Notes: a model not told the origin generated them from the letters alone. Shown: positions 33,139-48,100, counted from the first letter of the stretch. The stretch is 64,000 nt of DNA from Carettochelys insculpta (GCF_033958435.1 NC_134137.1:228201501-228265500); one strand, 5' to 3'. Translations and numbers: made by a program.

Positions 33139-36100
33139 GTGAGTGACCCGCGCGCTACAGTCTCCCCCCACCCCCGTCCTGGGCTCCTCCCGTCCGCCCA
33201 ACCCTGACGTTCTCCCTTCTCCCCTAGGAGCAGCGCTGGCTGCGGGCGGCGCGGGCCTTTGTCTGCGAGGCCCTGTGCCCCGCGGGGCCCGGCGGCGACC
33301 CAGAGCAGTTGGCGGAGTCGGTGTTGCGGTGCCTGCGGAGCACGTGGGGCGGGCGGAGCGGGGAGTTCCCGCTGGGTTACAGGTAACGCGCGGGTGGCAG
33401 CGGGGCCTTGCCCGCCTCAGATGCGCTCCCTGCTGCCCGGCCTCGGAGCAGACGCTGCGGATCCTGCCACACCCCACCGCTTGGCGCGGCACCCTCCCGC
33501 GGAGGGTTCAGTTGTGTTCATTGCCTCTCACGTGCCCCACCCATGTGAGCTGTTGCCTCCCCCCATCTCTTATGCATGGGCTTGGGCGTGTCTGGAAATC
33601 AGCTCCCTACTGAAATGAGTTCCCACCTCTGCTACGCTGATGTACCAGGCTTTATAAAATGACCATTTCACATAGTCTGGGTCCAGAATGCTGGCCAGTG
33701 ATAGCACTCAGCCAAGCCTGGCCAGCTTTGGCTTTCGGGGAGAGTTTGCTTCTCCAGAGTTTCTTGGCTTGTCAGATTTGAAGGTTGTTTTCTTCCCTTG
33801 GGCAACCTTGTACATCTTCTCACTTAACTGACTCCCACTTCTAAGGATTACCACTAAGGCCTGATGTACACCTGAAAGTTAGGTTAATATAGATGCATTG
33901 CTGCCCTGTGCAATTTAGTTAGGTTGACCTATGCCCCCACAACTGGCTGGATGGAAGAGAGCGTTGGATTTACCATCCCATTAGAAAAAGCCTCTCTGTT
34001 GCTGTGAAGTGTCTATGCCAGAGTGCTATGCAGTGTAAGTGCACTTGTAGGGTTGCAACGCTTGTCCTAAGTCCCTGTGGCTTACAGTGCTGCTAACATG
34101 AGGGCCATAGTGTGTAAACAATGTTTCAGTATAACAGCTCTTTCTAAAACCCCATCAGCTGACCAAGGTGCAAGTGTTGAAACTGCTAGCTGTAGTGCTG
34201 TCTAAATTAAAGCTTTCAGTGTTGTTGATACCAATGTTGACAGTGGGGGGAACTTTCTGCTGAAATTATCTAATGTAGATAGGGCCTATATGTGTGGTGT
34301 GGGTATTGTTATTCTAGGCACACACATTAAAACCAGGTGGGTAGGGAATGTTGATGATGCCACCAATCTTTCTCAAACATAGTGACTTGATCAGTTTCAA
34401 CACTGTGTAATCTTGAGCAGATCTTTGCTGATCAACGTTGGTTTGTGGTGTGCAAAATTTTTCTATCAGGTGAAGTGAAGAGCCTAAGATCTCTTCAATT
34501 TGACATCCCTTAACTTCACATCCTTTAAGCAAGGTCCATTAAGATTACGATTTAACTCTAAGTTTAGGAGCATTGTTTTGAATCTTTCTCCCGGTAAGCA
34601 GCACAGAGACTTCTACATTTAGCCACTCTTCTAGTAACAAGTGAGAACCTCCATGCACCTTTCTGGGGAAAAGGGTGGGGTGGGGTGACAGTATTGATTT
34701 AGAAAGGAGATTGCCTGTTACAGAGTCATCCACATCGCCACATGCAATATGCTTGGTCTTCTCATGGAATTTCCTATTAACATTCTGCCTAAATGGTGGG
34801 AGAAATCATTCTCACATCTCCTAGGAAGGTTGTTCAAGAGAATCTGCTGTTCACTTGCTGTTCCCAAATATTTCTCCACATGTCCCATATGTGCGTAGCC
34901 AAGTGACCAGTCTCAAATGGCTCATGCTTCCTCTGAGGTACTCAAGGGTAAGAGCCCAGTATGAAGTGTAAGTATTGGTAATGCTGCTAGACATTATTGG
35001 TGTGTGGTCTAGCAAATTCTCTCATTTGGCACTGGTCAGGTGCCCAGGGTGCTGGGCTAGAAAGGTTCAACCTGTACATTCACCCCTAAGATATCCCACC
35101 TGGTGGGTCTCTGACGACACTTTTGTTGAGCCTGATCTGGAACAAAATGTCTCAATGTCTCTCTCCCGTTCCCCCCTGCATTGTCCTCATCCCTTCATAC
35201 TCTAACTTTTCCATTTTATCCAGCTTCATCTCCATCTCTGACCTCCAGTGCCAACAACACACTCCGTGCTGTAGTCACCTTACTTGGAGCACGAGTGAGT
35301 TCAAGACATGGGCTCACCAAAGTGAGGTCATCTTGCCCAAAGAGAGTGTTTTGCCACGGGCTCACCTGATCCTGATTGGCTACCTGAGGGATGGAAGAAC
35401 ACAGGAGGGGAAAGAGAAGCTAATGGATGGTAACCTGTATGTGCAAGACAACACTGGTACAGTTCCCTGTGAGGTATGGCAACAAGTAGATGGTGGATCC
35501 TGTTCTTGGTACCATTTCTGAGGAACATGGGAGACAACAGAAGGATTATGACAATTTGCAAAAGATAGTGTAATGTGAGAGATCAGATGTGTGTCTTGTG
35601 AGCAGAAGGTAGTGAGCTCAAATGCCAGTGATGGAGGGTGAAATTTGTCAACTCTTTCACTGTTAAACAGCTGACTATCAAACTTTCTAGACTAGGGGAT
35701 GACCGGAGAAAAGAGGTAGGGGAAGAAGTTTGATCCTGTCAACTACCATTGAAGTGTAGCTTCAATTACTAATTAAATAATGGAGCAAACTCTTTGAGAG
35801 GTACTCTGAGAAGCTTGTAGGACCAACAGTGGTAAGCTTTCTTGAATTACAAGCTGTAGCATGTAGGTCGTCTGTCGTGTCTGACGATGATGTCTTGAGC
35901 TTGCACAGGCTCCTCGATTGTGGACTCGCATGTGGCTGAGGATCCAAGCTTTGAATGGCATGGGCATGTCCTGGCTCTGTTGGTGCACCTGCTGCTGTTG
36001 CTTTCTTCCTCTCATGAGCATCAATGAGGCGTACGTGTCGCTCTTCAAAGTTGTCATACACGTGTCGTATGAGAGCACACCAGCCTGTTCGGTCTTTTGC

Positions 36101-39100
36101 ATGCTGCTCTAGCTGATCTGGTTTTAAACCAGTATGAATTACAAGCTGTGGAGTTGAAATAACTACAGCAGGGGAATTAGGCTAGGCTTTTTGGTGTAGT
36201 TTATGATACGATGTAGGAAATTTTGGCTTGGATGGGGTGCTGCTGTTCTGAGCCTTGCTTGGAGGATTTTGGATAAAAGAAGCAGCACGTGGAATTGGCA
36301 GCAGAAGTGTAATGCTAGTGTTGGGAGAACAAGGTGCTCTGTTTTGATACTTGTGTTGGTTTATATTCGCAAAGAACACTTTGTTGGAATGAGCTTCAAA
36401 AAATGGTGAAGCCAGAGAAGTTAGAAATATGGTCTGCAAATACCAAGCACCGCCAAAGCTTAGGATGCTGTAAATGAATTGCCACCATACCCTTGGCCCA
36501 GGTTTCTCCCCACTTAGGCTATGCATGGTCTAGTGCCCAGCAAATTGCTACTCCTGGTGAAATTCTGTGTGGAAAGACATCCCTCCCTCTCTCCGCAACT
36601 GCAGAGTCTCATTGTTTTGTGCAGAAAAAAAGGTTACAGTGGGGGTAGCAAAGAAGAGCTGCATCAGTGCTCTCTCACCCTCCCAGTAGGGCAGGCACCT
36701 CTGTTTTCATAGTCAGGCAGAGATAAGAGGATGTGTGTGTCTGGGCATGCCCTGGCTGGGGAGGCTAGAGATGGAGTTCCCCGTCCCCCACCCCTGCCTG
36801 GAGCTGGATGGATCAACCCACAGAAACCTCTCCTGCCTGCAGGAAGATCTGCACTGTGGGGAAGGGAGGAACTTGGTGAGGCAGGGGGACATTTCTTGGT
36901 GGAGGAGGTGAGACTTTGTGAGGTAGGTTTGCCAGGTGTGGGGGAACTGAGGCTCGGCAGTGTGGGGGGAGCAAGAAGGAGGGGACGGGTGCAGAGGGAG
37001 AGTCCAGATGCACAGGGCTGGGTAGACAGACAAAACAACTCCTCTTACAGTAACTCCTCCCCTCATTTCCTGGACCCAGACCTCCTCAGCTACAAGGAAG
37101 CAGTGTCACTATACAGGGAATGGCTTCCCTTGTCCTCCCAGTCCCTGTGCATCTGAGCCCCCCTACATCAGCATCCCCTATGCCCAGAACCCTACCCCAC
37201 ACTGAGCCTTCTGGACTTCTACGCTGCCCGCTTTGCCCCCTGCAGCCAGTCCTTCCTGCACCCAGTCCTCCCCGACCACCACACACAGTGGACGCCCACC
37301 CAACTGCATCCTGATCCCACCCCCAAAGCGCAGCTGCCCAAGCACTAGACCACCCCCTCGCGCTGAAATCCCCACATCCAGACTTCCCTCACTGAGCCCT
37401 AACTACTGTCACTTGGCATCCTTTGCAGAATCCCATTTTCCCTGTACCCAGAACCCCACGGTGAGCCAATGTGCACCTAAATTCCACCCTCTGTCCCCAT
37501 CCACACTGAGCTTTACAGGACTCTGGTACTCTTGGTGGAATTCTGTGCCAAAAAACTAAAAATTCTGCAAAATACTGCATATTTGATTTGTGGGTAAATT
37601 TGCATAGGCGTTTTCAAAGCTATGGACAGTGTTCTCTCTGATTTTTCCCATGTGTTCAGAATGTATTTTATCTGTTCCAGTTTAGAAGTAGTTTGTGACA
37701 TTTCAGCTCCCTGTTGGTGCACATAACAAAATTCATGTGGTGGGTGGGCTAAAGGGGTTCAGAGTATATGTGGGGGAAGCAGGGGACTCAGGGTTGGGAC
37801 AGAGTTGAGGTGCAGGGTTGTGAGGGCTGTGGCTGGGGGTGTGAGCTCAAGTGAGGCCAGGGATGAGGAGCTCAGGAGTTGGACAGTGTGTGCATGGGGG
37901 TGGCTCCAGATCTGTATGGGCTCTGGGGTGGGGATAGGGATGAGGGGTTTGGGATGCAGCCTGCCCCAGCGCAATGGTGGGGAGCAGTGGTGGGGAGAGA
38001 GTACCCCCCACACCCCAATGCCGTGGCTGGCAGGGAGAGGCCCCTTTCTTTGCCATGGCAGCTCTGGGGCTGTGGCTTCAGGATAGGCACCCATCCCCCA
38101 GCCAGGACAGTTTGGAGCTGGGGAAGGGTGCCTGTACCCCGGCTGTGGCAGGACCAGGGCAAGCAGGTTCCCCGAGCACCTGTATGGTGCATAATTGGTT
38201 GCTGTGTAGCCGCACAGCTATGCCACTTACAGGAAACTGAGGCAATATATTGTTTGCAGTTCTCTCCTGGGGCAAACAGGGGAGTTTATTTCTCCAGAGC
38301 TCAGTTGCTGCTACTGCTTTGGGAGCACCAAAATGTGCATCTTGAGGGGAACTGATTCCTGCTCTAAAATGAGCAGTGAGAAGGCTGGGTTAGTGCTGTA
38401 AATATCCCAGTTCTGAAACTATATTGTGAATGTATTTCAAACTGTAGTACCTTTTTCTTTTTTGGTTTAGCTCCTGCATTTTGAGTCTGAGTGGCTGGAC
38501 CTACTGTTTCTCTTCCCCAGCTGGGCATATATACCACAGATGAATAAGGACTCAGCAGGATATGTGGAAATCCTGTCAGACCCAGTTCCAGTAAATGCTC
38601 CACCAGAGAGAGTGGTTGACACCCTCCCTGTCATCTACCCTACAACAGCTGCTCAGTTGGTTAGCACCAGGTAAACTCTCAATGCTCTTAATTCAACGTG
38701 TGCAGCTGTTGCTACTGCCATTTCTCACAGATTCACTCTGCATCACAGTAAGAACATGGCCTGTTCAGGGAGATGTTGGTTGAGTCAGATCCATGCTGAT
38801 GGTAGGAGAGAACAAGGTATAATAGATAATGCTTATATTAAATAATTTTAATTAATCAATGAATAATTAATATTCCAACAGTACATGGGAATTTGCTAAA
38901 CTGGGTAAGATACAGATTCAAACTTTTGTGACTTTATAGATTTTATTAACCCAAATGGAAGTTAGGAAATAATAGAAAAGACATGAAGATGGTAATGTAT
39001 AATGCATTTGATTTTAAGAGACAGCTCATTTAAAATAGTAAACATAATCTAAACAGATAGTGATGGAGTAATGAACCACAGAAATCAAAGACACAAGTTT

Positions 39101-42100
39101 TGGGTAGGTAATCCTAGATTTAAATTTTGAGCTAGTATATATAACAATTCAGAATCTTATTAGAGTGCTAAGTAAGATAAATGCCTGTTTATGCTAATCA
39201 GAATGTCTGTTCTCTAAACCCCAGTAATCTTTAAAGTTTATAATCTTGGAAACTATGTAATTAAATAAATGCAAATTCAGGTTTATAATTTCAGATTATA
39301 CCCTAGATAAGTGATATGTATTGTAAACCTTTTATCTTTTTCACATAAATATATTAATTACACCAAATATGGAGAAAAAGTCAAAAGTTACTTTTACCGG
39401 TTGAACCTCTCTAATCTGGCACATTCTGGTTTGGCAACATCCGTGGTCTGGTATGATTTTAGTTGGCTGGATGTCCACTTACCATGGGTGTGGCCAAGTT
39501 TCCTACAGTCCTGTAAAGTTTGTTTGCTGCCACCAGTCCTGGCTCTCAGGGTTCAGTGCTGTTATTTAGCTCTAATTTCCCCATAAATGTCTTCTAAGAA
39601 CCCAGTAAGCAATGGAAGTGTTGGTAATGCTGTCGGAACAGCACTTCCCAAACTGTGTTCCGTGGAACACTGGTGTTCATTGCAAAGTGAATAGGTGTTC
39701 TGCGAAAACATTGTGACGCTAGCAATATTTTTCTTTATAGAATGTTAAATGTGCAATTGTGTTCAAAAATACTAAGGTATTTGAATAGTACTTAGATTTT
39801 AGAAATGAAGCTGCATCCAACCCTGACACAGCACAGGGGCTAGGCCTACCCCAGAGACACCCCGTCTTTCCACGCCAGGTGTGAGCAGACAAGCTCAGTC
39901 TGACAGGATCCAAATGTGGAGGAGCTCAGTAGACAGGTGTGGGTGAGAGGGTTCTGTGGGGGGGCAGTCTGGGTGTGGAGAGCTCAACTGGATTCAGGGG
40001 TGGGGAGTGCACAGGGTTTCATTAGGGGAATTCCCAGTGCAGGGACAATAGGAAGGTCTCTTGAAGGGGTCCAGATGAAGGTGGGTGGAGCTCAGTGAGG
40101 TGATGGGGAGGCTGTTGGTGGGGCGATAGAGCTTGTCAAGGAAATTCTTCGAAGGGACTTGGGGACTGGGGTGCACCTGTTGTTGACCTGCAAGGTGAAG
40201 ACAGACCTGAAAAGAGAGTGATTAAGTAGATAAAAGGCTGGTGATGGAAGGGAGCTAACTTCCAGCATTCATGAGCACGGCTACCTTTCTCCAGAGTATA
40301 ACAAGGTGGCTCGTTGCAAAGTTGTGTGACTTGTCGTCTTTGAAAATCTCATCCCCTGTCCCTAGGAAGGGGGAGAGTCCTCACTACCCCTTTGGGATCT
40401 TTTCCTTCCATGAGGAGTATGTGCTACACCACATGTGCACCCTGTGTTTTTTGTTGACCTAGTTCTGAGTTTAGCTTCCATCCCTCCTACCCCTTCCACC
40501 CTCCTGTGCCCAACTTCTCATAGGGCTCTGTGTAAGACAAGAACAAAGCTGAATGTAGCAGGCGAGCTGGCCAGACTGAGCACTCTCCTGTGCATCCACA
40601 ACAAGACATTCTTTTTCCTCTTTCTGAAGTGCTTCACCTCTGCTGCCTGCGTCCCTGTGTTGGTGCAGGTGAGTCCTTAGGGCTTTGCCCACAATTTGCC
40701 ATCTGTACCTCAGTGCTGGTGCTGTTTAGGCTTTGTCATGAGGTCAGCCTTTTCCCATCTTGACTCTTATTTATCCCTTTATTATTCATAATGCTCTAAT
40801 ATATTTCTAGTACATTCCATCCCAAGGGTCCCATAGCGTTAGGTGAAGTGCATAGAAGGATCGTTACAGCCTGCAGAAATGCAGCCACCGTTGAAGTGAT
40901 GCACGACTCCACTGCCCAGCAGGGTTTAAGTGCTTGGGGTGGAGTGTGGGACAGCCCTGAGGGCAGGAGAGGCATTGGACTGTATTCCTAGGGACACCCT
41001 AGCTGCAGGGAAGGTTCTTCTCCAGTGCAGTGGATGTTGATGTTGACTGTGCTTTCTCTGCTACAGAAGCCTGCCCAGCTAGCTTGGCACCGCATGCTCC
41101 AGTTGGGCCAGGGCTATGTGCTGACATCATTGCGTGTGTCCAGCCTCAAGGCATCAGCGCACAAGGTGTTTGTCACCAGCTTTTCCTCACGCCTCCTGCC
41201 TTACTCTGCAGAGCAGGTAAAGGAGCAGCCTCTGGAAATTGCCTGGCATGGAGGACCAATTCAGACAGTTTCCCTTGAGGCCTCTGTGCAGCCCAGCAGC
41301 CTTCTGGGGGTGACAGATGAGAAATTGCCAGTGCCAGCCAAAGAATCCAAGATCCTGTCATACATGGTAAGGAGTTATTCCTCACCCACACCCATTCCTG
41401 CTTTTAGAGACCACATCCCCAACTCCCGCCTCCGAATTTCAGCTCCTGCACAGCATGGCCGCTGTGCACCTTCAGCACTATGGGATCACATTTTTCCTTA
41501 GGCCTCAGTGCTCCAGGGCCCTTGGTATTCCTTGTAAACTCACTGCTTTTCTCTGTATTCCTGCTCTAGGGGACCATCACCCGAGTACTAAATGCCCAGG
41601 CTGGCCTCTATGAGCTTGATAACAAGGTCTGTCTGTGCCTTGCTTACCAGCAGCTGTTGAACTCTGCCCGTGGACTCCGACCAGGAGCACGTGTGGAGGT
41701 AAGCTGATGTGGCTGGGAGTTGAAGCACAAGAGAAGGTGGGGGTGGCTGAGGCTTAGGCCTATGGAAGATGGTGTGTAGAACAAGCTTAGTGTGCAGTGT
41801 GGGCTAGGATTACTGAACCTTTCGGTCAACCAGGATATAACCTGGAGCCTAGCTAAATCAAGGGGGATGGATGATAGTAGCAGTTTGCTCCACTGATTCT
41901 TATGTAGGTGGCAGCAGATCAGTGGAGGCCATTTGGGCTTGTTAAGAAATGTAAAGAAATAGCAAAGGGCTTTGTGTGGGATGAGAGGGTCTTTGAAAGA
42001 GACGGCAGAGTGGCCTCTTTCTTGCTATTAAGTCATATGTTTATTTCTCTCAGCTCCGAGATGTCCACTTCCTGCAGAAGCCTCTGGCTTCTTTCCCCTT

Positions 42101-45100
42101 TGTTGTTGTCCTTGGTGCCTGTCTGCACAGCACAGTCCTTCTCAAAGGTTTCTCAAGGCTCAGTACCTTCCACCAGCCTGTAGCCTCCTCTGGAAATCTC
42201 TACATGCAACTGCTCTTCCGCTATAACCTAGGCCTGCCACTGTATCTATGGCTGGTGAGCCTGTTAGAGATGCTGGAGCAGAGGTGAGGACACTCCCTTC
42301 CATAGTCCCATTGGGAAATGATTGTGAAGGCCATTCAGAGGTCCCTGATGGCTCTTCTCACTGGTTGCTTCACTCTTCTTACCCATGGGAGTTGTAAGTT
42401 GGTCTCAGTGAGCAACTCCTAGGTTCTATTACATAAGATGTTTTTTGTTCCAGAACAGTTAAGGTTACTCAACTACAACTATTGAGCCAAATATTAAAAA
42501 CTATAATAAATGCAGTTATGTGAGACAGCTACACAGGAACCAATTTGCAAACTTTGAGAGTGCAGTTTTCATCTGTCCCCTTTCAAATATGTATCTACCA
42601 CATCCTCCACTAAAACAGCCTTATAATTTCTGCTAGCAACAATCCTCTTTGTTTGTTCATTTCTTCCCCACAATCTTGTTTTAAAAGAGATGTCCACAAT
42701 TAAGGATGTTTGTGTTACTGCCCTTACTTTTACAGAACTGTTGGTTTTGAATTTAGTGCCATTGGGATGGGGGTAAATAAGGCATTCATAGATTACAGCC
42801 GATGGTATCTTTAAAAAATGTTTCTATAAATAACATACTACAGTGATACTCTCATCTTCCCTTCCTCATATGTATTCTCAAGTCCTAAATTTATATTGCA
42901 TTTTGTGGAAGCTGTAATGTTAAAATGTAGTTATAGATATCCTTGCAGTTACCCTTGTTTATTCCATTTAATGTCTATCATCCATGCTTTTGTGATTGTA
43001 TGTACCTTAGCAGTGGATAATATTAGCATATGAAGTGTTTAAGTAGCTGGACATGGTTTTTTATTAACAGACCTTGTATAGTTTAACTCTGATGTTCTTC
43101 TGTGCCTAAAGTAAATAAGCACAAGAGTTACATATTGACCAGTTAACCCCACCCCTCATTTGGATCCAGAAGTACAGAGTCAAGTAGCAACAGAGACTGA
43201 AGGAAAAAAAAAGCAAATATAGTACAGTACTATGTTAAATGTAAACTACTAAAAATATAAAGGGAAAGGAGCAGTTTTCTTCAGCATGGTAGTGGTTTAA
43301 AACCGTATTAAGTTAATGTTCAGTAGTAAACCTTTGGAAGAACAATTATGATGTTTTGCACAGTTACAAACATTCAGAGTTACAAACAATATTCATTCCT
43401 GAGGTGTCTGGAACTCTGAGGTTCTACTATATTTGTGTGTTTCCCTTTATCTAAATGTCTGAGTGGTAGGGAATTATACCTCTGTTACACTTATTTTATA
43501 GAACTGGCGGATAGCATGGAGGAGTGACTTGCTCAAAGTCACACAAGAAGTCTGTGGTGGATTCAGTCCTACCAAGTCCAAGACAAGTGTGGGTCCAATG
43601 CCAAACACTAACAGGAGAGGAAGGATGTTATTTGTCTATTTATATATTTAAATATACCTTTTTGTGTAGATTTAGAGGTGACCAGAATTTTCTGAACTGC
43701 AACCAAAAGTAAAGTATTCTGGTGGATTTTGGTCATTGTTGGATTGAAATTATTTCCAATGGGTAAAGAAGGATGATTCAGATTTCCTGGTTTTTATATT
43801 TTACGCTTGCATCACTACAATTAAGGCCATATTTAGTGTTATCTTAGTGGAGTGTTTGTTTATGAAGGTAAGGGAAGATGAACAGGGTGACATGCAAAGT
43901 GACTTGCTGTGTAGTGTATTTGATTGTAACTTTTGTGGATTTCCTACTTTTTTAATGTTTGGTTGGTAATAGTGGCTGTTGGGAGGTAGAGGCCTGTTGC
44001 CTCAGATGCAAGCATGGATTCAATCCGGGCCATAGTCTGTGTGCAGATAATCAATTGATTTACCAATGAAAAGTAAGAGTGTGTGTGTGTGAGAGCAAGA
44101 GAGAGCCATTCTGATGACTCATTACAACTGAGTGAATTGCAGAACACCAACTAATTTGAGAGGAATGGTGGTGGTTGGTTGATTTATAGATTCCTGCATT
44201 GAGCCCAGTAATATGTGGTTGAGTGCTGGAGCTTTTCCTTCAGAAATACGTCCAATTTGAGCTAAAGATTTTCAAGTGATGAGGCTTTCTCAATAAGCTG
44301 TCCTAATGGGTAGTTGCTTTTGCTGTTTAAAAACATGTGCCTTTGGCTTTATCCAACTTCAGCTTTCAGCCAGTGGATCCTGTTACCAATATTGCCATCT
44401 CCAGACATTCAAAAATCAGGTTAGACCTCTAAAATCACAACACAGATTTCAAAACAACAACGAAAAGATGCAATTTGTAAATTTGCCTTTTTATTTTTGA
44501 GCCTTTAGCAAGGAGCGACACATACCCAACTTATACATGGGTCATTTCATGTTAAAAATTTAACCTTAGGGGCCCTTATAAAATATTGGTCTCCTGGTTG
44601 GAGGGAGATTTCACTGTGCTGTCTCATAACCTCTATGTTGTAAGTTTCTGCCATCCGCTCCATCTTCACGCTCTTCTTCCCCTTTCATCTCCTAATATGC
44701 CCACCTTTCACATCCTCCCTCTCTACCATGATATTGCCTTTCTATGTTTTCCTTAGTCTCATACCTTACATTATGCATAAGTGTGACACAATGGCCCCTG
44801 GGCACCATCTTGCAAAGGCTTCACTGTCCTGTAACAGCAACTCCTCTCAGACCTGATGAACACTATACCTAGCAAACTATTCTCGTGGTATTTGTCTATT
44901 AAAAATGTCATATGAGATCTTAAATAAAAGGCGGAATCACACTGGTACTCAGACATTGTGGGTTATATGCAAGGATGATGTTAAAGAAACCGTGTTTATA
45001 TACTAAACATATGCTTTAAAGTCTAAATCAAGGCAGGGTTGGCAAACAGGTTTTGAATCAGGCAAAGGACATTGATTCACCTGTCTCATGTGTGGCTATG

Positions 45101-48100
45101 TAAATTAAGCATTGGAAGCCAATACAATAGAAGCCAAATCTCCATACAGAGTAAATAGGAGGTTGTGAGGGCCCTAGAGACAGAACCACAGGGGGCTGTC
45201 CTATCGGGTTGGGAATGAACTTTGAAGAACATAAATAGAATGCAAGGAGCTGTTTTGTTCCGTGAAGAAACTCCTTGAAGAATGGGTTGGATGCTCGGAT
45301 CTGAGTAAGACTGGAAACCAACTAGCTCTGCAGAAGACTAGGTCCATGGGGAGAAATCTAGTTGTGAACAATAACCATTGATAAGTGGTGAGCCCAGATG
45401 TGCATTTTGTTTTTTTATGTAACCATTTCTGTTTCCAGTATCCTTACTGTATCTTGAATTTTAGTCTTTGATGGTAAATTGCTTTGCTAAAAATATATCT
45501 TAGTGCAGTGATGATCCCAAATTTTAACTAGACAAGCTTCATGTATTGTATACCTTTGCGTTGGGGAAAGCAAACCAGTAATTTCTGAGAATGTCCATTG
45601 ATGGGAGTGGGATATCACAGGGGAACTCTTCAAAGAAGATTGGGGTGCACCAGTTGGTGAGTCTTTAAAGCAAATTAAAGGTTGGCTGGGCTCTGAGGAT
45701 ATCAACTGGGAGACTAACAGTCTGGTGGTGTCAGTTAAGCACAAGCAAATCTTCCTCCTACTGGAGGTAGTTAGGGGCCTTAGCTCTCTAAGAAACTGTC
45801 TCAGTAACATCCTTGCTTTATGTGCAAAATTTCGCCATAACAATGGGTGAACTACTAACACTTGTATCATTCCACTTCTCAGGTTTTGCTGCTTTTTTGG
45901 GCGCCGGCAGCTGTTTATCCGCTCTGCACATTGTGGCCCTGGCATAGCCGAGAAGTTTCTTGTTCCCATTCTGAATGCTGAGGTTCCCTCTAAGGAGAGA
46001 TTGAGAGATGTTCATTATGAGATCCTAGCAGAAATGCATCATTGTCCCCTGCAGCAGGTGGGGCCCTGTTCCCTGAGCTCCCTCTGTTTTCTGAGAGGAG
46101 GAGACTCGTGTTTTTCTTGCTTTTTGTATTGTTTAGTATCAGCCCTTGGAGCCCCCAAGCCAAGCCCCACCTCTTTCTGTGCTGCGCTGTGTGGCTGAGC
46201 GGAGAAGCTGGGATGCCTTCAGTCCATCACAGCTGCTGTCTCCCTTGGAGGCCCAGCACATGGGCACCCAGGAGCTGAATCGCAGACTGGCTTGGTCCTA
46301 TGATGCATTCTCAGCAGAGAGCTTCCAACCGCGAGTGGTATGTGTCAAACTCCTCTTGCTATCTGACCTGCCTCCCACCTTGATGTATGGGAGTGGGATT
46401 AGGGTTCCTCTTCTCTTGATTGGCATGTGAAGAGCACCCTGCTCTCCCAAAACTAGTCTGTGGTGATAGATTGCTGCCAGGTGGCACAAGACACTTCAGT
46501 AACAGGCCCTTCAAGCTGGAATCTGGTTGATTTCTCTTCACGGCTTTCTTCCTTTGCAGGTATTGCTAGGGGTGCTCAGACCTTCCTCCAGGAGTGGCTG
46601 TCTTCAGCTGCGGGACAAGAGTGATTCGATTCCCTGTGTGATATCCCACAGAAATGGCAGCCCCTTTGCTGACACAGCTCTGATAGGTGCGGCCTGCTCA
46701 GCTCCAGCTGGGGACCTTGGGCTCAAGTTGCTTTGCTGGCTGGCCCAAGGGGATGGGCGGGAGATAGAATGGAAGAGGGCAGTGGGGGCGAAGCTCCTTC
46801 ACTGCCTTTGGAAGTAAATAAACTGAACATGTTCTCTGCTGTGCTTGTCTGTTGGCTAACCTCTTCGATCTGGTGTGTTTGCAGGGTCTCTTCTGCAGGT
46901 GGAAACCTACCAGCTTGTGGTGGAGCGGTTCCTTCAAAGTGACTTTCCCTCCTGGGAGCAGCTGTCAGTCCTGGAACATGTGAGGGGCAGAGAAGCTAGG
47001 CAAGTCTCCCTTATCCTGAGCCCAGGAGCAGAAGGCCTTGGCCTCCCAAAGGGGGAGAATTAAAAAGTTAAACATAAGTGGGAAGTGATCCTGTAGCTTA
47101 GGCCTGGGCCACACTGTCATGTACCTAAAGTTGGGTGCCTTGGGTGATGGGGAATAACCCAAGAGCCTGGAGAGCAGTTCTAGAACTTGGCTGGGAAGGA
47201 GAATCACTCTGAAGCCTTGGGTGGGTAGAACTAAGTGGGAGGGCAGCTTGTGCTCTTGCTTTCTCTTGGTGTTTCTGCTTCACTCACTTGGTCCTAAGTT
47301 AGTGGAAATGCATGTCTGGCCCTGCCCGTTTACCTGAGCATGCAGTTGTCTAGAAAGGTCCCTGGTGACCAGTTTAAAGGTTCTCTTGGTGGTGTTGAAC
47401 TTTCTGTCTGTTTCTTTTTCCTCCTATGGCATCAGCCTCTGGAGTTCCCCTCACCACTTGTGCCCATTAAATCGGAGCCCTTCACGCCCTGCCCTCCAAC
47501 TAGCTCATGCACATGTTCCCTGTGAAATTCGGAATTTTTTAACTCAAGAACTTGCCGAACAACTTGGTACATCAGTGCATACCTGCATTTCCTATGCTGT
47601 CTGCGTGAACAGGGTTCCTCTCTGAGACACTCCCACCCTCTCTATCTGTCATGGATATGCTAGGTTCAGCAGGCCTCCACTCCATCTGTTCCTGCTTTTT
47701 GAGCATTTGGCTAAGCCTCCTTCTCTCCTCTGGCCACCTAGTGTGGGAACCCTCCTGCCTCCGTCCCCACCCAGTCCCTAAGTTGGAGCTATGCTGATGC
47801 CTCCTCCTGGCCCCTCTTCTCTCTGCAGGCTGTATGTGCAATTCTGCTTTGAAGATGTGCAGATTCTTCATACGCCTGAGGTGCCTGTCCAAGTGGGTCC
47901 CTCGCTGGGCAAGAGGGATGTTCACAGCTCAAAGGTTGAGCCAGGATCCCCTGAGGCAAAGGTTTCGAAGCTGGAGGAGACCAGCCCAGGACCTGTCACT
48001 GCAGAGTGCTGTGATGGAGGCCAAAGCAGTGCCAAAGGAACCGGCTGCATGTCCCGTCTATTCCTGGTCGTCCAGAAGGAGGGGCTTACGTATCGCAACT

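Larger units (their letters stand above)
32700..33420 (+). promoter_or_regulatory. CTC1: CpG-island promoter of CTC1
   Basis: A GC- and CpG-rich block surrounds the first ATG in otherwise AT-rich or repeat-filled DNA. Visible elements are an inverted CCAAT box (ATTGG at 33021), a GC box (GGCGGGCGG at 32982) and ETS-like GGAAG motifs near 32840 and 33112. No TATA box is evident, as expected for a housekeeping promoter. The exact transcription start cannot be read from sequence. A Cry-type SINE ends only about 140 bp upstream of the island. Confidence 0.75.

Noticed and set aside
32410..33613. Several long open frames around the CTC1 promoter
   Set aside because: They are shadows in GC-rich island sequence. 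Only exon 1 and exon 2 in their own frames match CTC1.
36713..38355. Open frames on both strands in CTC1 intron 3
   Set aside because: C-rich and G-rich composition with no similarity; the region is intronic.
46979..46985. GTGAGG at 46980 as the donor of CTC1 exon 12
   Set aside because: It would frameshift exon 13, whose encoded protein clearly matches CTC1 in the other phase.
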